Shown in pieces: positions 54,549-64,000 of a DNA stretch of 64,000 nt. Under the pieces are notes generated by a model. It saw only the letters and a list, made by a program, of their open reading frames with translations, searched no databases and was not told the DNA's origin. This DNA comes from Imbricaverruca yamaguchii (lineage: Eukaryota; Arthropoda; Thecostraca; Neoverrucidae): positions 1,702,501 through 1,766,500 of the forward strand of contig JAOTOL010001555.1 of the NCBI GenBank assembly GCA_034440575.1. Direction: 5' to 3'. Each line of letters begins with the position of its first letter. The stretch's first letter is position 1. Both the position numbers and the translations under genes were made by a program.

Positions 54549-54775
54549 ATGCTTACTGTTAGTGTGCGCCCCGTGACACTGAATAATGTGCATATGCTTG
54601 CTGCCAGGGTCCGACTAGTGACAATATGCTGTGTATTTGCTTCCTGCCTGCGCCTGACTTGTGACACTGCACAATGTGCATGTGTTTACCTCCGGTGTCT
54701 AGCTCGCCACACTGTATATTGTGGATAAGTTTACTGCCAGTGTCCGACTCGTGACACCATAACGCGTGAAACTAT
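54549..54775. repeat. Degenerate tandem array, about 45-bp unit
   Basis: GTGACA(C/A) marks units at 54573, 54618, 54661 and 54751, with a GCCACACTG variant near 54706. Each is followed by a TGTGCAT-TGCTTGCTGCC-type segment. Confidence 0.8.
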
Positions 54776-54782
54776 GACGATA

Positions 54783-55524
54783 TCCGCGCCGTCTTGGGCG
54801 GGGGTTCGTTAACGCCCCCTAGGTTGTCCGTGGATAGCACAAGAACGGCGCGCGGCAGCGCACACACATTTGGCATACCTTTTTCCACATCAATTTGATA
54901 TGTTGTGTCAAAATTATGAAGTCGGGTCATCTACGGTCAACGAGTTAGTCGCGGTCAAATTAAATGGGGTCACCTCCAGAAACGTTCAACTAGTCGTCAC
55001 CCTTTAACGGATAAAGATATTTTAACGAAACTTCCAGCGTTTGCTTATCTTTAAGAACGCAACAAAACGCACCTGAGGAATTTTATTTTCCCTTTTTTAT
55101 TGCCTGTTAGTTTTGCATATTTCCCCATTAGAGTTAAAATCGAAGATTCTGGCTAAAGCAAGCATTTTTTTATTTGAGTAAGTTCACTTCGAACAACATT
55201 TGTTTTCGGTTAGCTATACAGATTAGACAAAGGGAAACTAAAATAAAACTTTAAAAGTCATAATTTTTAACTTTGAAAAAATGGGGTGGCAAAAATTGTG
55301 TGGCCCTGGTCGATATGGCCCTGGCCATGGCCATTTTTTGGTTCCAAATATCTTTCTCTCTCAAATATCCCCAAAATAATTTCCCTAGAGCCAAAAATAT
55401 GATGTAAGTCTCGAAAACCTAGGCTCCCTAGTTACGTCACTTTTCACGGAATCTGGGTGGTGTCTGGCCCTATTCGTCGAGCGCTTTCCGAAAACACATC
55501 TTTCGTTTTCGTGCGACACTTAGT
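54783..55524 (+). mobile_element. TTAA-type MITE copy, right end missing
   Basis: Collinear with 61223-61975: CCGCGCCGTCTTGGG start, GGCATACCTTTTTCCAC, CTTTAACGGAT-AAGATATTTTAA, TCAGCGTTTGCTTATC-like block and the TTTCGTTTTCG block. The left end has GATA instead of TTAA. Homology ends near 55524, shortly before the long-TIR transposon at 55585. Confidence 0.85.
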
Positions 55525-55584
55525 TCGTAGATTACAGGTGGATTCCTATTTAATCCTAATTAGCAAATTGTACAATGTACATTA

Positions 55585-56003
55585 GGGTGGTTCAGATTCC
55601 AATCTTTATGGAGAAGTATAGTTGCTCAGGGCTAATCTGGTTCTCTGAATCATGGCGAGTTCAATGGTGCCAATTTAATCCATATTTGAGTTGGTGTAGG
55701 AGTTCCGCAAAGGGCTTAAAGTTTTAGATATTTTTAGTAATTTTGGCCCCGGGGAGCACTATACGCATGGTACACCGGTGGACGTTATCGTCGTTTCTTA
55801 AATATTATTTTACGTCCGTGGCTTATACTCCGGCTGAAAATGAACGTTGCTGTAATTTAGGACGGGCGTTTGTCGCAGTGGGGGGTACCTACTGAGAGGG
55901 GTGGGGGAGGGGGTGGAATTTGATATGTTGAAACCCATGTAGTGATGGGTATCAAACAACTCCATTTCCTGAATCGAGTTCATTTTCATGTGTCAAAAGT
56001 TTC
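55585..56003. repeat. Left long terminal inverted repeat
   Basis: Inverted match to 58747-59168. Differences are mostly point changes and length variation of the G-rich stretch (55875-55915 against 58815-58870). Confidence 0.88.
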
Positions 56004-57148
56004 TATTGCCTCACCTGATATCATCTAATCCAACTATGATTAGTTGTCTGGTCTAAGTAAAAAGTTTCCGTTTCCATAATATGGTATTCCATACGGAAGC
56101 GTAACATAATGACAATTATGGCCATCTGGTTAAAATAATGACCCATGTATTCCTTTAAAAAGGTAACAAATGTTAGGTTCATGCCTTGAGCCACTGTAGT
56201 TCACCAATGAGTTGTATTCCAATTTGACCTTCTCCCCTGTACAGATTAAGATATGTAATTCATTGCTCAAGATGAGTGATGGTAATAATGTGAAAGTTGC
56301 TTCTTCCGTGCCAGTTTTAAGAAATCAAACAGAGTATTTCTTGGTTGGCCAGCCTGCTCACTCTATCTCCGGATTGAAGCTGCCCACCGCAAAAGCTGTG
56401 CTGAGGTACTTCTTTCACATCAAGGAGCAGTGCCCGGATCGATATGAGGCGTTTAATATAACAGTAGACAATGTCCTGTGCTTCTGCGCCATGGCGCGAA
56501 TCCCGACGATGCTGCCGCGCAACTGTGTTTGGAAGTTGCAGGGACTGTGGCGTGAATTATCAAAGAGCAAAGGAAGGAAGAACGATGTCAGCGGTCGCCG
56601 ATAATAATTACGGGAAAACATGGACAAGCTGTGGGACATTGGGGCCGAGGACGCCATCAAAGAAATCCTGTTGAGCCGTCTCCTAGGCAAGAAGGAGAAG
56701 GAGTGGGATGTGAAGTTGTACTTGGACCAGCCCACGGATCGGATAGGAACGATGTCCGGCAACGATAAGAAGTTCGCAGGAAGAGTCGAGTAACAGCAAT
56801 GACGGCACCAGCGGGCTCAGTGCATGGCGGAGTCGGAGTCAGAGGCGAGTCAGCCTTCCACGTCCCAGGTGCCAGCTGTAGCGACTGAAGGCACCACCAA
56901 GGGCAGCGCAGGTGGCAGCACCGAGGACGGCCCAGACGCGTAGGACACCTTTGAGCCTGCGCCCTGCCAACCGCCGGCCAAGCGACATAGACAAGTCCAT
57001 GTCCATACTCGAAGACATGTTGGAGAAGAAGGTGCTTAACCTGGAGTGTCCCCACCATGTTCTGGAGTTGGTTGTTGGGGCGTGGCGACGCGCTCTTCGG
57101 CAAAACAACTGGCCAGTCTGACACCAGATTCGAACAGCTGAAGCATAG

Positions 57149-57273
57149 GTAAACTTTGGTATTGCATACTTAAACCCTAAATTACAGGTGTTGGAAACAC
57201 CGGCAATCACTCATAAATTATTCTCGCCACTTTCTTGAATATTTTAATTTTGTCTCCCTTTTCAATATAACAG
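57149..57273 (+). other. Probable intron
   Basis: The donor is CATAG|GTAAAC at 57149. The acceptor is a pyrimidine-rich stretch ending ATATAACAG at 57273. The flanking frames do not match in phase as they stand, in keeping with the frameshift seen 60 bp upstream of the donor. Confidence 0.6.
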
Positions 57274-57527
57274 AATGTAATGGATGTCAGGTGGGAGGAC
57301 ATCAACAAGTCGGACTTCGAGGCCCTACCCGTCAGCTACTCGTGGCTGCAGGACCTGCAGGCCGAGGTGGTACAGCATCTACAGGCGCTGCTCGCAGGGA
57401 CGACCACCCCCTGAGGGACGACTACCGCGAGGTGGCGCAGCTCACCCTGGTGCTGCTGTGTGCCGCGCCGTCCCAGCCCCGGTTCCGCCGCCCGGGCGCC
57501 TACAGCATCGCCCGGTGGATGGCGAAG

Positions 57528-57766
57528 GTACGATGTTGCGACCGAAATTACACGGCATTGCTGCTAAAACTAATGATAGAAACATGCCAAGGAATAATCA
57601 TAACCACGCTTTTTGCATAACTTTTATATGACCAAATATCAACAAACTTTAAATTGAGCCTAACAAGTCGACTGTTTAATTAAACATTAAATATTAATAT
57701 CACACGATCAAAGAGGCGTTCGTCACTATACCCAGGATTACTAACAAAATTGGCTTAAATTCACAG
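57528..57766 (+). other. Intron with canonical GT-AG ends
   Basis: The donor is AAG|GTACGA at 57528. The acceptor is TTCACAG|GTC at 57766, with a CTAAC branch-like sequence at 57741. Splicing gives the continuous sequence RWMAKVIYFSKM without changing frame. This supports a real spliced gene in the ancestor. Confidence 0.85.
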
Positions 57767-58746
57767 GTCATCTACTTTAGCAAGATGAGGTCTTCCGCCA
57801 GTCAGCTGGAGTACAGCCCGGAAGAGACGGAGAAGCTGCAGAGGGTCTGCCGGTTCATCAGCCTGCTGTATGTTTCGGCCTGGCTGGCGGCTCCGCTAGC
57901 GGCCGACGCTGCGGACAACGACCTGTGCATATATCACAACCTGCTGCACTTCAGAGAGATTGACGAGGTCGTGGCCGAGGCGGCCCTGGACAAGATGCGC
58001 CGCCACATGTCGTACCTGAAGCCAGAGACGGTGGTGTTTTGTCTCGCGTCCGAGGCAGTCAGCGCCGACGAGCGGGCTGCTTTCACCGCGACACTGATGC
58101 GACATCCTGGCGATCCAGAGACACCAGACGAGGATATCGACCCTGTCGCACCTGTCATCAACCAGCACACCCGACTGCAACACTTGGTAGATGAACGTTC
58201 CTGGCTTGTCTTCCAGCTCCTGAAGATCGACCCGAGCCGCTGGCTTGAGCAGCCGGTGACCAAGTGGGAGGAGGACGCAGGGTTCCGGGCATACCAGCGG
58301 CTCAGCAAGGACCTAAGGGTCACGAACGATGCTGCTGAAAGGGGCGTTGCGCTTATCCAGCGCTTCACCCATGCCGCAAGAAACGACCAAGAACTTCAGT
58401 GGCCGCTCCAAGCGGTAGAGGACATCGTAGGAGGATCACTGCTTTCGACAAGCGCACGCTGGGATCACTGTAGAAAGGATGACTGTTGAAAGGGTGACTG
58501 CGCTGGTGACTAGAACAGATGACTTGTGACTGTGACTGTACTGACTGATTGTATGTTAGTGCTGCATTGACGTAGTTGCCACAAGTCATCTATTGCAAAG
58601 AGCCGACTTCATATTGGTGGCAATTTAAGTGTGTACGAGTTCACGAAACAGTTGTGGCAGAAGCAGTACGGCATCGCCAATTCTTGTCACCATTGTTGAC
58701 AAAGAAAGACAATTAGTCTGATGAGGAAATTGAATGCCTGGATGGA

Positions 58747-59168
58747 CACATGAAAACGAATTCGCTTCATGGAATGGAGTTGTTTGATACCCATCATGAC
58801 ATGGTTTTCAGCATATAAAATTCCCCCTCCCCATCCATCCCAGTAAGCACCTCCCCCTCCCCCCCCCCCACACACACTGCGACAAACGCCCATCCTAAAT
58901 TACAGTGAGGTCAATTTTCAGCCGTAGTATAAGCCAAAGGCGTAAAATAATATTTAAGAAACTACGATAACGTCCCCGGAGTACCATGCGTATAGTGTTA
59001 CCCGGGGCCAAAATGGGTTAAAAAGATCCAAAACTTTAGCCCTTTGCGGAACCCCTAGATTAACTCAAATATGGATAAAATGGCACCATTGAACTCTCCA
59101 TGATTCAGAGAACCAGATTAGCCCTGAGCAGCTATACTTTTCCACAAAGGTTGCAATCTGAAACACCC
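58747..59168. repeat. Right long terminal inverted repeat
   Basis: Inverted match to 55585-56003, ending ACACCC before TA. Confidence 0.88.
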
Positions 59169-59519
59169 TAGTTGTTGTTCTGTTGGTGGTACCTATTTGT
59201 GCGCCTGCTGCAGTCTCTGGATCATGATAGCTTTATGGAAGTCGGTTGCAGTCTCCGGGCTTCAGTACAGCTTTATGAGGGGTCACCAGCCAGTACTGGG
59301 CTGGAAAAAGCTCCATGTGTGCAGAAGCGATACTTTTATATGAGAGAAGCGGAGGATAGAGTGCCGCCGAATTTTTTTCTCCAATATGCTACTTCAAAGT
59401 GTATCTTGCAACAACAAAGCTTCCTCCCATCTTGCCTCAAGTTTGTTTTTCCGACTTTCCATGCGGTAGTTCGTCTCTGGAGAGGTTCCAACTTAGCATT
59501 CTGAAATTTCAAAACATTT
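59169..59519. other. No recognisable gene
   Basis: Unique-looking sequence. A 110-codon plus frame at 59172-59504 has no known motif. Confidence 0.4.
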
Positions 59520-59838
59520 TTTTTAATTCAGTCCGAGTTGTTGCAGGGATGGCTTTAGGAACCAGGGTTCTATTGCTAAGCAGTTTGTTGCGTGAACCCT
59601 CGCCCCACCACTCGATCCATGAATTCCAGTTCAACGGCATAATTTATACCGAAAATTTAACGTGCCATCAATGCACCGACACGGCCGCCCGGTAGCTCGA
59701 CCTCGGCCTTATCGGGCCAGCTGCCAACTGACACTCCCGGCCGGGGGCTAAATGCGAGCGCGCGAAGCGACTCGAACCGCCAGGACAGGGGAGATCAGTG
59801 CAGACCAGCGGTCTAGCCAACTGAGCTACCGGAGCGGC
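59520..59838 (-). mobile_element. tRNA-derived SINE (family B), minus strand
   Basis: The complement reads GCCGCTCCGGTAGCTCAGTTGG (A box) and a B box near GGTTCGAGTC, then the family B body including GGCCCGATAAGGCCGAGG, and ends CAACAACTCGGACTGAAT. It faces the copy at 60381 head to head. Confidence 0.92.
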
Positions 59839-60380
59839 ATAAACATAATCAACTCCACAAATTTCATGTAATTTCCATGTAAATTTCATGCAAGACCCTG
59901 TCCTCAAAATCCTCTTAGCAAGTGCTGTTCCTGAAATGTTTGCCTAATTTTACAGCCTATGTGTCGTTGAATATTGCGACCTTGGTGTAGGTTTTAGCAC
60001 CTTTTGCTGGTACTTCTCATTCTATGAAAATTAAATTTGAAGACATCATACACTTCCAGTGCATATACCGAATGGAATGTGCTGTGAGTGTGAGATCAAA
60101 TCGCAAAGCCTGGAAACGGGCATCGTAAGAATAAAGTCCGATTAAAAGCTATGGCAATCACAGCAGATGGTTATTCCGTTTCGTAACGTTATATTTATCA
60201 GCAAGTACACCGTATTTTTGTAGGATTCTTGCATTCTGCTACATACTATGTGGTAGATGATTTCCACGAAATGGCTGGAGTTTTTATAATCGAAGGCTGA
60301 AACTGTGTACAAATCATAGGATTAAAACTTTTGCTCCGCATGTATACTTTACCCAAATGAGCTGATGGACGGTTCGAAAT
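59839..60380. other. No recognisable gene; spacer between inverted SINEs
   Basis: AT-rich unique-looking sequence with no ORF of note. Confidence 0.45.
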
Positions 60381-60711
60381 GCCGCTCCGGTAGCTCAGTT
60401 GGTTAGAGCGCTGGCCTGCACTGGTCTCCCCTGAACTGGCAGCACAGGGTTCGAGTCGCTTCGCGCGCTCGCATTTAGCCCTCGGCCGTGAGTGTCAGTT
60501 GGCAACTGGCCCGATAAGGCCGGGGACGAGCTACCGGGCGGCCGCGTCGGTGCATTGGCGGCACGTTAAACTTTCTGTCTAAATTCTACCGTTGAACTGG
60601 AGTTCATGGATCGGGTGGTGGGGCCAGGGTTCACGCAACAAGCTCTGCTTAGCAATAGAACCCTGGTTCCTCAAGCCACCCCAACAACAACTCGGATTTA
60701 AAAAAAAATTT
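60381..60711 (+). mobile_element. tRNA-derived SINE (family B), full length
   Basis: GCCGCTCCGGTAGCTCAGTTGG starts the head, with the A box TAGCTCAGTTGG at 60391-60402 and the B box GGTTCGAGTC at 60448-60457. The anticodon region is expanded relative to a real tRNA, which argues against a tRNA gene. The body carries CGATAAGGCCGGGG, GTGCATTGGCGGCACG and ATGGATCGGGTGGTGGGGCC, and ends in ACAACTCGGAT plus an A run. Three copies lie in the window. Confidence 0.93.
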
Positions 60712-61218
60712 AATGCTGACATCCACATGCCCAATAGCGCTTCAGAGAATTACGACAGACAGAGCTGGCTCAACATAGCGAATTTTTAATTAGGCGTTTC
60801 GTGATACAAGAACACAAAACCAGTGTAGCGGCGCCGGTACCGTCCACTTCATTATTGTTGGTATTTGCGTTCAGGTTCCTTTTATTTATTGGCTGATGTA
60901 TGTCATAGTCATTTTGGTGATGGATGTCATGTGGCAGAAGTCTATCGCAAGCCCCCGAGCACAGCTAATTATTACTTAGTACATCGAGCATCTGCACTCC
61001 TCGTCCTTGTAGTATAATTTTGTTTCGTAAAGATATTTCGCTCTGAAGCGAACCGTTCAACCCCTCATGCCCATGGAGCTATGAAAGTAGAGATTGTTCA
61101 AACTACTGATAAGAACCATCATTGGGTTGCTTAAGGCACAGCGAGTATATCGAGAGTGAGCGTTGGGTAATACGACCAGCCTGTAGCGAAAAGTCAATCC
61201 TGAAGTCTGCGCTGAACA
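60712..61218. other. No recognisable gene
   Basis: Unique-looking sequence with nothing identified. Confidence 0.45.
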
Positions 61219-61222
61219 TTAA

Positions 61223-62056
61223 CCCGTCCCGTCTCGGGGGGGGGGGTGTCCAACAGCCTCCCTCAGGTTTTTCGCGGATAGCGGACGAACGGCGCGAGGC
61301 AGCGCGCCCAAATTTGGCATACCTTTTCCCACGTCAATTTGACATGCAGATTCAAAATATTTAGGACAAGGGGTCTAGGTTGAACGAGTTATTCAAGGTC
61401 AAGTGAGGTCACCACCAAAAACATTCAACCAGTCGTCACGCTTTAACGGATGCAGATATTTTAATGAAACTTTCAGCGTTTGCTTATCTTTATGGATGCA
61501 ACAAAACTTACTAGTTGAATTTTTCATATTTTTCCCGTTTTTCACTACATATAAATTTCGCGTATTTGCCATATTGCAGTTCAAACACAGGATTCTGCCT
61601 AAAGTAAGCATTTTTATTCGGGTAAGTTGACTTCCAACAACATTTCTCGGTCTGCTCTACCCATTAAAGAAGGAAAATTAAAGAAAACTTGAAAACTCAC
61701 AATTTTGAAATTAAAAAAAGAATGGGGGGGGGGCAAAAAAAATCGTAGCTCTGGTCGATTTCTCTGTCCTTTTCTCATTCCAAATACATTTTGTTTTTCA
61801 TATATCCCCCAAAATGAACTCCCCAGAGTAAAAAACATAATGCAAGTCGTGAAAAGTCGTGAAAATCTAGCACCCCTAGTGACGTCACTTTTGGGGGAAA
61901 TTTTATTTGGGGTGGACCCGGACCCTGCTCGTCCAGCGCTTTCCGATGACACCTCTTTCGTTTTCGCGCGATGCTTAGTTTGGATTTTAGAGGGGGGTCT
62001 TCAACCCCCACCCCCCGAGACGGGGTGGGAGGATTTGACAGGAAAGACGGCGCGGG
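61223..62056. mobile_element. Complete TTAA-flanked MITE (piggyBac-type), 834 bp
   Basis: TTAA at 61219-61222 and 62057-62060 flank ends reading CCCGTCCCGTCT on the left and the complement of CCCGCGCCGTCT on the right. TTAA with CCC...GGG ends is the piggyBac signature. Just inside lie further inverted G-rich blocks (CCCGTCTCGGGGGG). The interior is non-coding. Related copies are 54783-55524 and 1045-1513. The terminal bases differ from the complete piggyBac at 6175 beyond CCC, so a different source element is likely. Confidence 0.88.
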
Positions 62057-62060
62057 TTAA

Positions 62061-64000
62061 GCAACAGCAGTACCTAAACACCTAATTTCACTTCACCGCA
62101 TCTCGCGATTTTCTGTTCGATCACGCTCCACTGATGTATGCTATTTACTTCCACTTCCCGATGCTATCGCCTGTGCTCTATGTCGTTCTGGCGGTCCACA
62201 GAAGCACCGGGCTTTACATGGGGCGGGCGATCAATGCGTAACGTGCAGGGGGAGAACGGTCATTACGGGAGGCTGTCGGTGCACTTAACACCCACCTGAC
62301 CTTTGGCACGTCGCGTGACCTCTGGAACGGGACTCGACCAAGCTCGAGCGCCCGATGGCTTCTGGGCCGTGCGACCATGCTAACGGTAGCTGAGAGTCTA
62401 TTCTGCGCTGAGTGCGGTTGTAAAATCACTGTTGTGTCCACGATGTCCTATTTGAACTGTATTCAGTGCAATAGTGAACTTCCGGCGGTTTTCGGCAAGT
62501 GCCCTCCCCCCCCGCGCATGTCACTGCGAATCACCGCCTCCACCCCCTGGCAGTTCACATCGACCTTCTGGTGTGTTTGCGTCACGCTTGCATTCTTTTG
62601 GCTAAAATGGCGAAGAGGTGTACATAAAATCCATTAACTTCACCGCGCATTGTATGGCAAGTTCCTGCACTGGATGTGCTAGACTACAATCGAGTGACGC
62701 TCCCAAACTTCAGGTGTCGCTCTGACTAGCTGAGCTGAAAGACCAGGGAAACTTGGACCACATCAAGCGGTACGTTCGCGGCGCATTGCACTTGGCATCC
62801 TCCTGTTTTGAAGTGCACCTGCCACAACTGATGCGTTTCACTGATGCGTACCAGGCAGGTGACGGGACACTCATCCTGAGACACCGCATGCGTGCGGCGT
62901 TCCCACTTGGAAACGTCGCTCTCGAGAGAGGTCGGCACAAAAACTGTGGGCGCGACGAAACCGGGCACGTATTTTCGCGCCTGCTGCGCGCTGGCGGCGA
63001 TGACAGCGATAGCGCTGTACACTGGTTAGGCCAGGAGCCGGCGGGCCGCGTCAGCTGTCAATGGACGCCTCGCAGCTGCTGTGTTCTCGGCTCTCTGACA
63101 ATGTCGTCCAGCTGGCGGCAGTCGAGCAACAGGTGCCGTGTTGTCAGCTGGCAAGAAGTGTCCGGTACGCGGTCACAGCGGTGAACTCCCGGCCTTCACA
63201 TAATCGTCCGGACAACTCCCATGTGGATTAGCTAATCAACACCACGGCACAAGTCGCGTCGAAGACCGCCGCGTCCAGTTGGAAAGTACACATTTACGCT
63301 GTTTACGACGCAAAATATGCTCTGGTGGAGCCCAGATATACTGGTTCGTACTTACCAGAAAAGTACTAGTTTTATTATATTATTATAGAAGGAAATAGTA
63401 TATAAGAATTAGTAGAAAATTGAACGAAGGCAATAATGGCGACGGTGATACAATTATGCTTTGGTTTCCATAGTTCATATTTGCGTGGATGGTAGGAGGT
63501 TTGCAATTTCTTGGGTTCTCTCTTCCATTCATTAGCTATTTTTTGGCTCCGAGGAGTTGAGAAGAAGTGTGAAATATGGGCGTTGAAGTACGGAGGCCAT
63601 TAAATATTGGTACAAGAGTTGTTTTGTTCTTGATGTGGATCACCTACGCGCGTGTAGGTGCAGTGGTGCATACCTGGATGTGGACATCTCTGGTGGAGCA
63701 AGGATCAATTTTTACCACCACACCAGGGAAATGAACGAGTGAGGACCAAACACGCCAAGGAACACGGTGTGGTTGGAATATATTGTTCCTTAGTAGACGG
63801 AAGAGGAGTGGATCGAAAGCTTCAAGGTAAGGGGACAGGATTTCTGGCAGGTTTGACCAGGTGTATGAGTGTTTTCATTTCAAGCCCAAGCGTCATAAAG
63901 TGATTTATATTAATTAATACGAGTCACAAGGGTCCACCTGAGTTAAACCTATAAAGGGAAGATACCATAAGATGAACTGTCTGGTTGCACGCCATGCATG
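62061..64000. other. Unassigned sequence with two overlapping ORFs
   Basis: At 62726-63184 a plus frame (143 codons, MDHIKRYVRG start) overlaps a minus frame (98 codons) in GC-rich DNA. Neither shows a recognised domain. The remainder is unique-looking, and no repeat shared with other parts of the window was noticed. Confidence 0.4.

Larger units (their letters stand above)
56272..58489 (+). pseudogene. Transposon-borne multi-exon gene of an unnamed invertebrate family (candidate transposase)
   Basis: ATG 56272 follows a good 3' splice site (TTCTCCCCTGTACAG, 56229-56243). The N-terminal part has ISGLKLPTAKAVLRYFF and a FCAMARIPTMLPRN helix, broken by tandem TAATAA at 56602-56607, then MDKLWDIGAEDAIKEIL in the same frame to a stop near 56793. 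After a Ser/Thr/Gly-rich linker comes LEDMLEKKVLNLECPHHVLEL (C-x-H-H block). Then there are two introns, 57149-57273 and 57528-57766. The second joins RWMAK to VIYFSKM exactly in phase. The last exon (57767-58489) holds a helical region, DLRVTNDAAERGVALIQRF and the natural stop. In relatives I recall, a long segment with HWDGK- and FDTT-like motifs precedes the C-H-H block; it is absent here. Transposase function is inference. Frameshifts near 57085 and 57400 also disable it. Confidence 0.75.
55585..59168 (+). mobile_element. DNA transposon with terminal inverted repeats of about 420 bp
   Basis: The left arm 55585-56003 matches the complement of 58747-59168 almost throughout. Shared landmarks are GGGTG(G/T)TTCAGATT, GCTCAGGGCTAATCTGG, a GCAAAGGGCT(T/A)AAA-GTTT block, TATTATTTTACG, a G-rich stretch and GGGTATCAAACAACTCC. 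TA precedes and follows the outermost GGGTG, so a TA duplication is possible, though two bases are weak proof. The interior holds a multi-exon pseudogene on the plus strand. The 3.58-kb length and long TIRs mark a cut-and-paste element whose superfamily I cannot assign. Confidence 0.85.

Noticed and set aside
54049..54576. 175-codon plus-strand ORF
   Set aside because: Overlaps other open frames in GC-rich DNA, with no recognisable domain; it stays unassigned.
60381..60457. Functional tRNA gene
   Set aside because: The A and B boxes are good but the anticodon arm region is expanded and the sequence is part of a three-copy SINE.
62726..63184. Overlapping 143- and 98-codon ORFs
   Set aside because: Both strands are open in GC-rich sequence; no family recognised.

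Overview
This is a repeat-dominated stretch of a eukaryotic, almost certainly invertebrate and probably arthropod (perhaps crustacean) genome. The evidence is the repeat content: a CR1/L2-like LINE with an SGNH-esterase ORF1, jockey-type LINE pieces with RNase H and a CCHC ORF1, a BEL/Pao retrotransposon, a piggyBac element, tRNA-derived SINEs, TTAA-flanked MITEs, GT-AG introns and many microsatellites. The phylum is inference. No intact single-copy host gene could be recognised. Nearly everything readable as protein belongs to a decayed mobile element.

Layout. 1-5.1 kb: a minus-strand CR1-like LINE broken into ORF1, endonuclease and RT pieces, with a BEL/Pao fragment (LTR, gag, start of protease) and a MITE fragment between them. 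6.16-11.74 kb: a repeat of about 1.7 kb that received a complete piggyBac element (6175-8963, TIRs plus TTAT duplication) and a CR1-like LINE (about 10247-11256). A second copy at 29706-31306 lacks both and serves as the empty site. 11.7-13.0 kb: two GC-rich minisatellites. 16.6-21.2 kb: a tRNA-SINE with perfect target duplications, two GTCA-rich arrays with a shared 3' flank, and a jockey-type LINE. 23.3-25.1 kb: a 50-bp minisatellite next to a CpG-rich island. 26.2 and 46.2 kb: two inverted copies of an element carrying a GTGGAGGTTATGAC minisatellite. 28.3-29.6 and 36.5-36.8 kb: a very decayed short-period array. 32.2-33.3 kb: a jockey-type ORF1. 34.2-35.2 and 52-52.9 kb: more CR1-like LINE. 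38.2-40.8 kb: a satellite of about 330 bp interrupted by a SINE and a TTAA MITE. 47.1-48.6 kb: a 23-bp satellite interrupted by a TIR element.

The most interesting locus is 55585-59168. It is a 3.6-kb DNA transposon with terminal inverted repeats of about 420 bp. Inside is a multi-exon pseudogene that resembles a widespread but poorly named invertebrate protein family (C-x-H-H block, RWMAK/VIYF block, C-terminal NDxAERGVAL block). The C..H plus terminal ND/AER arrangement suggests an RNase H-fold transposase. The central part that should hold the first two acidic residues is missing here, so this copy looks like an internally deleted, non-autonomous derivative.
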